A stretch of 14,889 nucleotides of DNA from an uncultured Oscillospiraceae bacterium (GCA_944386965.1 CALXDE010000183.1:1-14889); one strand, 5' to 3'; positions 1 through 6,396 are shown, counted from the stretch's first letter. A program made the numbers and translations. Notes: a model not told the origin generated them from the sequence alone.

Positions 1-26
1 AGGGCATGGACGCGAGTCCATGCCCT
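1..26 (-). terminator. Terminator hairpin downstream of hutH
   Basis: A perfect 11-bp inverted repeat (AGGGCATGGAC / GTCCATGCCCT) with a 4-nt loop lies 15 bases past the hutH stop codon. On the minus strand the expected U-tract would fall before base 1, so it cannot be seen here. Position and stem strength fit a rho-independent terminator for hutH. Confidence 0.75.
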
Positions 27-41
27 GATTTTGATCGCAGC

Positions 42-1610
42 TTATTGGAAGTCCGGGATATACTCCTTGACAATATCAAGCAGCTCACCGGAGCGGATCA
101 TGCTCTCCACCGCGCGGATGTCGGGCCAGATCTCGCGATCCAACTCATAGAAATCGACCTTTTCGCGCACGTGCTGATACAGCGCCTCATGCAGCGGGGT
201 CATGCCCTGTCCGTGGGTGTTTAGGCGGCGGCGAATGTCGATCGCCTGGCAGGCGGTCAGCAGCTCGTCGGCAAGGACGTCCTGCGTGTTCTGCAGAATC
301 ATTTTTGCCTTACGGGCAGCGGTGGTGCCCATGGAGACGATGTCCTCCTGATTGGCGGAGGAGGGGATGGAGTCAACGGATGCGGGATGCGCATAGACCT
401 TGTTCTCGCTGACCATGGAGGCGGCAGCGTACTGAACGATCATAAAGCCGGAGTTGACGCCCGGCTGGGTGGTCAAAAACGGGGTCAGACCGTTGCTCAG
501 CGCGGGGTTAACCATACGCTCGGTGCGGCGCTCGGACGCGTCGGCCAGCTCGGAAGCAGCAATGCCGAGGAAGTCAAACGGGAGCGCCATCGGCTCGCCG
601 TGGAAGTTGCCGCCGGAGATGACGGCCTCATCTTCAAGGAACATCAGCGGGTTGTCGGTGACGGCGTTGAGCTCGATCTCGACCTTCTCGCGGACATATT
701 CAAGCGCGTCGCGGCAGGCGCCGTGCAGCTGCGGAATGCAGCGCAGGGCATAAGCGTCCTGCACGCGGTCGCTCTGGCAGTTGTCTATGATCTCGGAGCC
801 CTTGAGCAGCTCGCGCATGTTGGCGGCGACCAGCATCTGACCCTTCTGACCGCGGACCTGATGGATGCGCGGGTCAAAGGCGTTTCTGAGCACGGTCAGA
901 CCTTCCATGGATAGGGAGGCAATGACGTCGGCAAGCTGGGAGGCACAGATGGTGTCATAGAGCGCAAGCGCGCCGACGGAGGTCATCGCGCAGGTGCCGT
1001 TGGTCATGCCGAGACCTTCCTTGGAAACGAGCGTGTCGACCGTCTGAATGCCGGCCTTGGCCATCGCCTCAGCACCGGCCATCTTCACACCCTGATACAT
1101 GGCTTCGCCCTTGCCGAGCATGGGGAGCGTCATGTGCGCCAGCGGCGCAAGATCGCCGGAGGAGCCGAGAGAGCCCTTCTGGGGCACAACGGGGGTCACG
1201 CCCTTGTTGAGCATGTCGACGAGCATCTGGACCATCAGGGGACGAACGCCGGAAACGCCGCCGCAAAGGGCGTTGGCGCGCAGCAGCATCATGCCGCGGA
1301 CGATCTCGTCGGCGTAAGGCTCGCCGGCTCCTGTGCAGTGGCTGAGGATCAGGTTGGTGGAAAGCCGGTTGGACATTTCCTTGGGGACGGCGACCCTCTG
1401 GAATTCGCCGAAGCCAGTGGTGATGCCGTAAGCGACGCGGCCTTCCGCGGCGATCTTCTCCGCCAGGTCGCGAGACTTCTGCATCGCCTGCAGCGCGGAG
1501 TCGGCCAGTTCAACCGTTGCACCGTAGCGCGCAACTGCGACAAAGCTCTCAAGATCCAGGCTGTGACCGTCCATGACGATATGCTTGAGAGCAGTCGGAT
1601 TCATGATCAT
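42..1610 (-). CDS. hutH: Histidine ammonia-lyase (MIO aromatic amino acid lyase)
   Basis: This 522-aa protein belongs to the MIO-dependent lyases, which remove ammonia from histidine to give trans-urocanate in the cytoplasm, the first step of histidine breakdown. Family signatures are clear: catalytic Tyr in YGITTGFGEF (Y61), SHCTGAGEP with H91 where histidine lyases carry their substrate-contacting His, GSLGSSGDLAPLAHM at 147-160 forming the cofactor, TNGTC at 203-207, QDAYALR at 284-290, GGNFHGEP at 333-340 and NQEDIVSMG at 420-428 with the expected Glu. The cofactor triad is Ser-Ser-Gly (150-152) instead of the usual Ala-Ser-Gly. The first ATG at 1610 is chosen because GAGG lies 8 nt upstream; the in-frame ATG at 1604 would be 14 nt away. 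The gene appears monocistronic. No hutU, hutI or ftcD is in view. The His-type residues favour histidine over Phe or Tyr, but an unusual substrate is possible. Confidence 0.93.
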   Translation of the reverse strand: MIMNPTALKHIVMDGHSLDLESFVAVARYGATVELADSALQAMQKSRDLAEKIAAEGRVAYGITTGFGEFQRVAVPKEMSNRLSTNLILSHCTGAGEPYADEIVRGMMLLRANALCGGVSGVRPLMVQMLVDMLNKGVTPVVPQKGSLGSSGDLAPLAHMTLPMLGKGEAMYQGVKMAGAEAMAKAGIQTVDTLVSKEGLGMTNGTCAMTSVGALALYDTICASQLADVIASLSMEGLTVLRNAFDPRIHQVRGQKGQMLVAANMRELLKGSEIIDNCQSDRVQDAYALRCIPQLHGACRDALEYVREKVEIELNAVTDNPLMFLEDEAVISGGNFHGEPMALPFDFLGIAASELADASERRTERMVNPALSNGLTPFLTTQPGVNSGFMIVQYAAASMVSENKVYAHPASVDSIPSSANQEDIVSMGTTAARKAKMILQNTQDVLADELLTACQAIDIRRRLNTHGQGMTPLHEALYQHVREKVDFYELDREIWPDIRAVESMIRSGELLDIVKEYIPDFQ

Positions 1611-1815
1611 GGAAATTACCTCACTTCATTTTGTCAGTCTGAATTACCGGTCCCCCGGCACTGCCCGCAAAGCCGTCAGGCACTGCCAAGAAGCCGCTTT
1701 CTTCAGCAGCGGATTCGAATGAGAAGTTGTGCAATGCGGCTGAACATACAACCCTTGCCCACGGGGTCTTCTGCCGCATCCGTCCCTTTGCCGGGAGTTT
1801 TTCACTTCCACTTTC
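1611..1815 (-). other. hutH 5' leader with two GGCA-n-TGCC sites
   Basis: From the predicted start point near 1809 to the hutH ATG there are about 190-200 nt of untranslated leader, long for a simple enzyme gene. It holds two copies of a 9-bp palindrome with a single central base (GGCACTGCC on plus) at 1657-1665 and 1679-1687, exactly 22 bp apart, and a small hairpin CCGCT...AGCGG further upstream. I could not match it to a known riboswitch. The spacing of two helical turns would also suit a dimeric DNA-binding regulator. An open frame across 1621-1827 begins upstream of the predicted transcript start and is not called a gene. Confidence 0.4.
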
Positions 1816-1843
1816 ATTATAGCACATATTTATATAAAATCAA
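1816..1843 (-). promoter_or_regulatory. Promoter of hutH
   Basis: On the minus strand TTGATT (1843-1838) is followed after 16 bp by a consensus TATAAT (1821-1816). It sits in an AT-rich stretch and is the only good sigma-A type promoter seen upstream of hutH. Confidence 0.65.
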
Positions 1844-2024
1844 CAGTTTTATCGCTTTTATTTTTTATTCTTTTGTGCGATATGACGATAGTGTGATAAA
1901 CAGATAACATTCTAATGCGCTAAATTGAGCTCTTACGCCGCTGTTCACCGTATTTGTATTGTTTCACGGCGTCCCGACAAGAAAAACAGCCTCCGGAGGT
2001 TTGGGCAGGGTTCGTAAAACAGTG

Positions 2025-2058
2025 AAACCGACCTATGGTTACGATCATAGGTCGGTTT
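2025..2058. terminator. Strong hairpin between hutH and the DUF559 unit
   Basis: A perfect 13-bp stem (AAACCGACCTATG / CATAGGTCGGTTT) closes an 8-nt loop. A-rich sequence on the left and T-rich on the right allow termination in both directions. The only nearby gene that would need it is the minus-strand DUF559 gene, whose stop lies 55 bp away. Confidence 0.6.
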
Positions 2059-2089
2059 TATGTGATGCACTGGCGCGGCAGCACCCGGG

Positions 2090-2136
2090 GCTCCCTTGTG
2101 TAAAGGGAGCTGTCAGCGAAGCTGACTGAGGGATTG
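2090..2136 (+). repeat. Left structured repeat of the DUF559 unit
   Basis: Two hairpins in tandem: CTCCCTT-GTGTA-AAGGGAG (2091-2109), then GTCAGC-GAA-GCTGAC, followed by TGAGGGATTG. The same order of parts occurs inverted at 2484-2536. The last codons and stop (2113-2115) of the DUF559 gene lie inside this copy. Confidence 0.8.
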
Positions 2137-2481
2137 CTTTACCGCAGCATCAATATACGCACAAACTCCACGGAAATTTCTGCCGACTTCATTGTGCGGA
2201 ATACGAATGACTCGCAGACCATATCCTTCCGGAAAAGCGGTGCGGTCCGCATCTTTTTTGGCATTTCTATCCTCATAGTGTTGGGAGCAGTCCGGCTCAA
2301 TGACGAGTTTTGCTTCTGCGCAATAAAAATCAGCGATATATTTTCCAAGTACCTTTTGCCTGGAAAAGCGGACAGGGTAGGAACGCAGAAAATCATACCA
2401 TAGGTGCCGTTCTTCCTTGGTCATTTCTTTTCGCAGCTGTTTTGCCAAAGAAAGCAGCTGTCTATTGTGCTTTGGCTGCAT
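2113..2481 (-). CDS. DUF559 / very-short-patch-repair-like endonuclease domain protein, possibly decayed
   Basis: The 122-aa product resembles DUF559 proteins, a small PD-(D/E)XK-type nuclease-like family related to Vsr endonucleases. Visible landmarks are RFSRQK (38-43), IADFYC (49-54), the acidic motif VIEPDCSQHYE (60-70) and GLRVIRIPHNEV (88-99). The usual acidic motif is of the form VIE-hydrophobic-DG-x-QH; here it reads EPDC, so a leucine-like position is Pro and the Gly is Cys. Pro also replaces an expected Leu in AFPEGYG. These are single-base changes (CTG to CCG, GGC to TGC) suggesting early decay. The start at 2481 is preferred to the longer open frame because GGAGGG, supplied by the flanking repeat, lies 6 nt upstream. 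The frame upstream to 2643 merely reads through the repeat. The acidic Glu and Asp are kept, so activity is uncertain rather than excluded. Confidence 0.75.
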   Translation of the reverse strand: MQPKHNRQLLSLAKQLRKEMTKEERHLWYDFLRSYPVRFSRQKVLGKYIADFYCAEAKLVIEPDCSQHYEDRNAKKDADRTAFPEGYGLRVIRIPHNEVGRNFRGVCAYIDAAVKQSLSQLR

Positions 2482-2483
2482 GA

Positions 2484-2536
2484 CAATCCCTCCGTCACGG
2501 CTCACGCCGTGCCACCTCCCTTTACACAAGGGAGGC
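2484..2536 (-). repeat. Right structured repeat of the DUF559 unit, carrying its ribosome binding site
   Basis: Read on the minus strand: CCTCCCTT-GTGTA-AAGGGAGG (2535-2515), a second stem GGCACGGC-GTGA-GCCGTG, then ACGGAGGGATTG. This parallels the copy at 2090-2136 in inverted orientation. The GGAGGG near its inner end is well placed to be the Shine-Dalgarno of the DUF559 gene. Confidence 0.8.
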
Positions 2537-2699
2537 TTTGGTGCTGCGCGAAATCGCAGATCGCACAGTACACCGAAAGGTGTATCAAAGTGCGTCCTTT
2601 TTTCGGTGCAACTTCCAAAAAAGACCTTGAAAAACATTAGCAAGATTTATCGGTCTGTTCGATTCCATATTATTACATAATAGAGAAAAACACAAGAAT

Positions 2700-2732
2700 A
2701 GTCACAGCAGAGCAAATTGAACTGCTGTGACT
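2700..2732. terminator. Hairpin terminator, probably for the XRE-cupin gene
   Basis: GTCACAGCAG / CTGCTGTGAC forms a 10-11 bp stem with an 11-nt loop. T-rich sequence follows on both strands. It lies about 95 bp past the stop of the minus-strand regulator gene. The stretch 2643-2824 otherwise shows no gene. Confidence 0.6.
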
Positions 2733-2824
2733 GTTACTTTCTTATGAATACTGCGCATTGGGCCGGGGCGCTTTTCCTTTGCTGCGGCGCAGGATGCCGG
2801 CGAAGCGCCGTCCTCCCTCCCCCG

Positions 2825-3385
2825 TCAGACGATGGCGGGCACCAGCACGAACAGCACCTGCACCCCCTCATCGGTCCGGTTTAAAAAGCGGTGGCGGACA
2901 TTGGGGGGGATCCGCACCACATCCCCCTCCTCCAAAAGGGACTCCTCCCCCTCCAGCTCCACATACACCTTCCCCTGGAGGACCAGGGCCAGCTCCTCGT
3001 GCTGGTCGTGGACGTAATGGGAGGTGGTGGTCTTGGAGTGGGGATTGAGGTCCATGGAGAGGATCTGGATGTGGGCCTTCATGAAGTCCGGGGTGAGGAT
3101 ATCCGTGACGATGTGGTTTTGATCCTTGCGGAAGACCCGTTTGCGGTCTTTTTTCCGGGAGATCAGCGTGTCAAAATCCAAATCGCTGACAAACAGGGTA
3201 TAGAGGGGGACGTTCAGGGCCTTGGCCAGCAGCTCCAGCACGCTCAAGGAGGGGTTGGCCTGTCCCCGTTCGATCTGGCTGATGAGGGAGGTGCTGACCC
3301 CGGAGGCCTGGGAAAAGGCCCGAATGGTCATGCCGTTGCGCTTGCGGTAGTCCAGGATCGTCTTGCCTAATCGATGTGTATTCAT
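2825..3385 (-). CDS. XRE-family transcriptional regulator with C-terminal cupin domain
   Basis: This 186-aa protein has an N-terminal Cro/C1-type helix-turn-helix (about 6-64; core AFSQASGVSTSLISQIERG) and a C-terminal cupin barrel (about 105-183; HDQHEELALVLQGK at 127-139, EGDVVRIPPNVRH at 153-165). Members with this layout (SutR/PuuR type) are DNA-binding regulators whose cupin senses a small molecule. AAAAGGAGG lies 6 nt before the ATG at 3385. The gene is transcribed divergently from an EamA transporter with nearly coincident promoters, so the natural inference is that it controls that transporter and itself. The effector is unknown; amino acids, polyamines or sulfur compounds are known for relatives. 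Confidence 0.9.
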   Translation of the reverse strand: MNTHRLGKTILDYRKRNGMTIRAFSQASGVSTSLISQIERGQANPSLSVLELLAKALNVPLYTLFVSDLDFDTLISRKKDRKRVFRKDQNHIVTDILTPDFMKAHIQILSMDLNPHSKTTTSHYVHDQHEELALVLQGKVYVELEGEESLLEEGDVVRIPPNVRHRFLNRTDEGVQVLFVLVPAIV

Positions 3386-3454
3386 GGGATGCCTCCTTTT
3401 CTGATGTACATTTTGAGGACTTGCGTCAATATCGCGGATTTGCGCAGATTTTCC

Positions 3455-3483
3455 TTGTCAACGCCTGTTGGGACTATTATAAT
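3455..3483 (+). promoter_or_regulatory. Promoter of the EamA transporter gene
   Basis: TTGTCA (3455-3460), a 17-bp spacer and TATAAT (3478-3483) make a near-consensus sigma-A promoter about 55 bp upstream of the transporter start. Confidence 0.75.
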
Positions 3484-3505
3484 CCCATTGTACAATATTT
3501 TGCAA
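3476..3505 (-). promoter_or_regulatory. Promoter of the XRE-cupin gene, overlapping the divergent one
   Basis: On the minus strand TTGCAA (3505-3500) is followed after 18 bp by TATAAT (3481-3476). Its -10 box overlaps the plus-strand -10 box by four bases, so polymerase could hardly use both at once. Confidence 0.5.
3487..3496. promoter_or_regulatory. Candidate operator palindrome in the divergent promoter
   Basis: ATTGTACAAT is a perfect 10-bp palindrome. It lies in the spacer of the minus promoter and at about +1 of the plus promoter, a position where a bound XRE-type dimer would block both. Assignment as operator is inference. Confidence 0.4.
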
Positions 3506-3537
3506 GCCATAAATTATAATAGAAAAGAGGAATTGCC

Positions 3538-4479
3538 ATGCGCTATGGCATTGGAACGTATTTTGCCCTGCTGGCAGGGGTGGCGGCGCTGTCCGCCTCC
3601 GCAATTTTTGTAAAGCTGGCCCAGGCTCCCTCCGCCGTGGCGGCCTTTTACCGCCTGGCCTTTGCCGCCCTGGTGCTGCTGCCGGTGCTGCTTTTCCGCC
3701 GGGCCGACCGCCGGGAGCTCCGGGGATTGACCCGGGCCCAGGGGCTGCGGATCATCCTCTCGGGCCTTTTGCTGGCGGTGCACTATGGGATGTGGTTTGC
3801 CTCCCTGGAGCTGACGTCGGTGTCCAGCTCCACGGTGCTGGTGGCGCTGCAGCCCCTGTTTTCCCTGGCCTTCGGCCGGATCTTTTTAAAGGAGAAGCTC
3901 TCCAAAAACGCCGTGGCGGGGTGCCTGGTGGCCATTGCCGGCAGCGCCGTGGTGGGCTGGGGGGATTTTCAGGTCAGCCCCATGGCCCTGCTGGGGGACG
4001 GCCTGGCCCTGGCGGCAGCGGCGGTGATCGCCCTGTACTTCCTGGTGGGCCAGGTGGTCCGCACGGAGCTGGGGGCCCTTTCCTACTCCGTGGTGAGCTA
4101 CGGCAGCGCCGCGGCGTTTTTGCTGGCCTATGTCCTCCTCTCCGGGGACGCCCTGCAGGGATACACCGTGCAGACATGGGGGGCCTTCTGGGGCCTGGCG
4201 GTGATCTCCACCGTGGGGGGCCAGTTCGTGTTCAATCTGCTTTTAAAGCATGTCAGCGCCTCCTCTGTCACCATGAGCATCCTGGGGGAGCCGGTGGGCA
4301 CCTGCATTTTGGCCTACTTCATTCTCCATGAGAGCATCGCCCCCCGGCAGCTGGCGGGCATCGCCGTGATCCTGGCGGGACTTTGCATCTTTTTCTTCTG
4401 CCCCCGGAATTCCAAGGGGAAAACGGATGCCCCGGAGATCCCGGCCCAGGAGACGGCGGGAAAGGGGGCCCTTTCGTAA
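3538..4479 (+). CDS. EamA-family (DMT superfamily) transporter
   Basis: The 313-aa product is an integral membrane protein with about ten hydrophobic segments arranged as two EamA repeats (about 8-140 and 150-285). Typical family stretches are SASAIFVKLAQAPSAVAAFYR near the N-terminus and SSSTVLVALQPLFSLAFGR in the first repeat, and SASSVTMSILGEPVGTCI in the second, with the conserved Glu-Pro. Family members export or import small metabolites such as amino acids; the substrate cannot be read from sequence. GAGG lies about 8 nt before the ATG. The C-terminal tail after the last segment (about 30 residues) is hydrophilic and cytoplasmic. The gene stands alone on its transcript, ending at the hairpin at 4492, and is divergent from an XRE-cupin regulator that probably controls it. 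Confidence 0.9.
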   Translation: MRYGIGTYFALLAGVAALSASAIFVKLAQAPSAVAAFYRLAFAALVLLPVLLFRRADRRELRGLTRAQGLRIILSGLLLAVHYGMWFASLELTSVSSSTVLVALQPLFSLAFGRIFLKEKLSKNAVAGCLVAIAGSAVVGWGDFQVSPMALLGDGLALAAAAVIALYFLVGQVVRTELGALSYSVVSYGSAAAFLLAYVLLSGDALQGYTVQTWGAFWGLAVISTVGGQFVFNLLLKHVSASSVTMSILGEPVGTCILAYFILHESIAPRQLAGIAVILAGLCIFFFCPRNSKGKTDAPEIPAQETAGKGALS

Positions 4480-4491
4480 ACGGATACGCCG

Positions 4492-4522
4492 GCGCCCCCC
4501 TTTGCTTGACAAAGGGGGGCGC
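4492..4522 (+). terminator. Terminator of the transporter gene with a promoter box in its loop
   Basis: A perfect 12-bp stem (GCGCCCCCCTTT / AAAGGGGGGCGC) closes a 7-nt loop GCTTGAC 12 bp after the stop codon. It lacks a strong T-tract (TTGTCAGT follows), so termination may be partial. Most of the -35 box of the next operon lies in the loop. Confidence 0.65.
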
Positions 4523-4535
4523 TTGTCAGTATAAT
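4506..4535 (+). promoter_or_regulatory. Promoter of the NifU-like/GGGtGRT operon
   Basis: A perfect TTGACA (4506-4511) and a perfect TATAAT (4530-4535) are separated by 18 bp. The -35 box starts in the loop of the terminator hairpin and the descending arm of that hairpin forms most of the spacer. The transcript would begin near 4542, leaving a leader of about 70 nt with a small CCGCC/GGCGG hairpin at 4557-4578. Confidence 0.8.
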
Positions 4536-4611
4536 GACTTGAAATGCAGAACGTGCCCGCCACAGTGCCTTTAGGCGGCATCGAAACCACGGATGAAAGG
4601 AATGCGTGCAT

Positions 4612-5304
4612 ATGATTTATTCCCAGGAAGTACAGAACATGTGCCCTGTGGCCAAGGGCGCGTATCACGGGCCGGCCCCTATCCCGGAGGAGGGGAAGTG
4701 GGTCCAGGCCAAGGAGATCCGTGACATCTCCGGTCTCACCCACGGGGTGGGCTGGTGCGCCCCCCAGCAGGGGGCCTGCAAGCTGACCCTCAACGTCAAA
4801 GACGGCATCATTGAGGAGGCCCTGGTGGAGACCCTGGGCTGCTCCGGCATGACCCACTCCGCGGCCATGGCCTCGGAGATCCTCATCGGCAAGACCATTT
4901 TGGAGGCGCTGAACACCGACCTGGTGTGCGACGCCATCAACACCGCCATGCGGGAGCTGTTTTTGCAGATCGTCTACGGCCGCAGCCAGACCGCCTTTTC
5001 CGAGGGGGGACTGCCCATCGGCGCCTCTTTGGAGGATCTGGGTAAGGGCCTGCGCAGCCAGGTGGGCACCATGTTCGGCTCCAGGGCCAAGGGCCCCCGG
5101 TATCTGGAGATGGCGGAGGGCTATGTCACCCGCATCGCCCTGAACGAGGAAAACGAGATCATCGGCTATGAGTTTGTGAACCTGGGCAAGATGATGGACG
5201 CCATCAAAAAGGGCACCGACGCAAACGAGGCCATGGAGAAGGCCAAGGGCCGTTACGGCCAGTTTGACGCCGCCGTGAAATACATCGATCCCCGGCAGGA
5301 ATAA
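4612..5304 (+). CDS. NifU-like iron-sulfur scaffold protein of the GGGtGRT-associated type
   Basis: This 230-aa protein resembles the IscU/NifU N-terminal scaffold fold and is known as the usual neighbour of GGGtGRT proteins. QGACKLTLNVKDGIIEEA (53-70) corresponds to the first conserved Cys region of IscU (C56), and ETLGCSGMTHSAAMASEIL (73-91) to the second (C77). Further Cys are C11, C49 and C106. The third IscU cysteine (His-Cys-Ser motif) has no obvious match: the comparable region reads QIVYGRSQTAFSEGG. A longer C-terminal half than IscU ends in a helical GKMMDAIKKGTDANEAMEKAKG stretch. ATG 4612 is chosen over GTG 4606 because AAGGA then lies 10 rather than 4 nt upstream. The next gene starts 19 bp past the stop, so the two are cotranscribed. 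Cluster assembly is inferred from fold only. Confidence 0.8.
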   Translation: MIYSQEVQNMCPVAKGAYHGPAPIPEEGKWVQAKEIRDISGLTHGVGWCAPQQGACKLTLNVKDGIIEEALVETLGCSGMTHSAAMASEILIGKTILEALNTDLVCDAINTAMRELFLQIVYGRSQTAFSEGGLPIGASLEDLGKGLRSQVGTMFGSRAKGPRYLEMAEGYVTRIALNEENEIIGYEFVNLGKMMDAIKKGTDANEAMEKAKGRYGQFDAAVKYIDPRQE

Positions 5305-5323
5305 AAGAAGGAGGAATTGACCC

Positions 5324-6322
5324 ATGGCTCTGTTTGAAAGCTACGAAAGAAGAATCGACAAGATCAATGACCTCCTGGCCCAGTACGGGATTTCCAGCGT
5401 GGAGGCGTGCCGGGAGATCTGCAAGGCCGCCGGCTTCGACCCCTATGAGATCGTCAAGGGCATCCAGCCCATCGCCTTTGAAAACGCCGCCTGGGCGTAC
5501 TGCGTGGGGGCGGCCATCGCCCTGAAGAAGAACGTGGCCACCGCCGCTGAGGCCGCCGAGGCCATCGGCATCGGCCTGCAGTCCTTCTGCATCCCCGGGT
5601 CTGTTGCCGAGGACCGCAAGGTGGGCCTGGGCCACGGGAATCTGGGGGCCATGCTGCTGCGGGATGAGACCAAGTGCTTTGCCTTCCTGGCGGGGCATGA
5701 GTCCTTCGCCGCCGCGGAGGGGGCCATCGGCATCGTCCGCAACGCCAACAAGGCCCGCAAGGAGCCCCTGCGGGTGATCCTCAACGGCCTGGGCAAGGAC
5801 GCCGCCCAGATCATCTCCCGCATCAACGGCTTCACCTATGTCCAGACCCAGTTCGACTACTACACCGGGGAGCTGAAGATCGTCCGGGAGGTGCCCTACT
5901 CCAAGGGGGAGCGGGCGGACGTCCGCTGCTACGGCGCTGACGACGTCCGGGAAGGGGTGGCCATCATGCGCCACGAGGGGGTGGATGTGTCCATCACCGG
6001 CAACTCCACCAACCCCACCCGCTTCCAGCACCCGGTGGCGGGCACCTATAAAAAAGAGTGCATCGAGCAGGGCAAGAAGTACTTCTCCGTGGCCTCCGGC
6101 GGCGGCACCGGCCGCACCCTGCACCCGGACAACATGGCCGCCGGCCCCGCCAGCTACGGCATGACCGACACCATGGGCCGCATGCACTCCGACGCCCAGT
6201 TCGCCGGCTCCTCCTCCGTCCCCGCCCACGTGGAGATGATGGGCTTCCTCGGCGCCGGCAACAACCCCATGGTGGGCATGACCGTTGCTACCGCCGTGGC
6301 TGTGGCCGAGAGCATGAAGTAA
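5324..6322 (+). CDS. GGGtGRT protein (function unknown)
   Basis: The 332-aa product carries the name-giving motif GGGTGRT at 259-265 (context FSVASGGGTGRTLHPDNMAAG) and conserved stretches such as GLGHGNLGAMLLRDETKCFAFLAGHESFAAAEGA in two pieces around 101-134, and GNSTNPTRFQHPVAG at 226-240. The glycine-rich motif recalls nucleotide or phosphate binding loops, but no reaction is established. Cysteines are few (C29, C33, C60, C89, C118, C202, C246). No signal peptide or membrane segment is seen apart from a small-residue-rich tail (about 310-330), so it is probably cytoplasmic. AGGAGG lies about 9 nt before the ATG. The strict pairing with a NifU-like scaffold suggests a partner in iron-sulfur or metal handling, which is inference. 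Confidence 0.88.
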   Translation: MALFESYERRIDKINDLLAQYGISSVEACREICKAAGFDPYEIVKGIQPIAFENAAWAYCVGAAIALKKNVATAAEAAEAIGIGLQSFCIPGSVAEDRKVGLGHGNLGAMLLRDETKCFAFLAGHESFAAAEGAIGIVRNANKARKEPLRVILNGLGKDAAQIISRINGFTYVQTQFDYYTGELKIVREVPYSKGERADVRCYGADDVREGVAIMRHEGVDVSITGNSTNPTRFQHPVAGTYKKECIEQGKKYFSVASGGGTGRTLHPDNMAAGPASYGMTDTMGRMHSDAQFAGSSSVPAHVEMMGFLGAGNNPMVGMTVATAVAVAESMK

Positions 6323-6344
6323 ACGATTACCGTATCGAAAAAGT

Positions 6345-6373
6345 CCCCGGGACAGCGGTCCCGGGGCTTTTTT
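6345..6373 (+). terminator. Terminator of the GGGtGRT operon
   Basis: CCCCGGGAC / GTCCCGGGG forms a 9-bp GC-rich stem with loop AGCG, followed by C and six T. It is a textbook rho-independent terminator 22 bp past the stop codon. Confidence 0.92.
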
Positions 6374-6396
6374 ATCCCGCCTGGCCGACGAGGGGA

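Larger units (their letters stand above)
2090..2536. mobile_element. Putative small mobile unit: DUF559 gene between inverted structured repeats
   Basis: About 447 bp bounded by two inverted copies of the same two-hairpin repeat, with a single minus-strand gene filling the interior. No transposase is present. I recall similar repeats attached to DUF559 genes in many gut Clostridia, but this was not checked against a database. Boundaries are set by where the two repeats stop matching; no target-site duplication was identified. Confidence 0.6.

Noticed and set aside
1748..1790. Weak resemblance to the end of a cobalamin riboswitch (GGCAGAAGACC on minus)
   Set aside because: The other conserved parts are missing and the piece lies at the wrong end of the leader.
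1621..1827. 68-codon frame in the hutH leader
   Set aside because: Its start lies upstream of the predicted transcription start, it has no good binding site, and its product resembles nothing.
2482..2643. N-terminal extension of the DUF559 protein to 2643
   Set aside because: It reads through the structured repeat, and a good binding site with ATG exists at the family's usual start (2481).
4383..4574. 63-codon plus frame over the transporter end, terminator and promoter
   Set aside because: Overlaps the transporter gene in another frame and covers the hairpin and promoter; no binding site.
4243..5325. Long minus-strand open frame opposite the transporter end and NifU-like gene
   Set aside because: It is antisense to well-supported genes, low in family resemblance, and typical of the open antisense frames in high-GC DNA. 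The same holds for the minus frames at 5204-6229, 7588-9048, 9970-11667 and 13548-14168.
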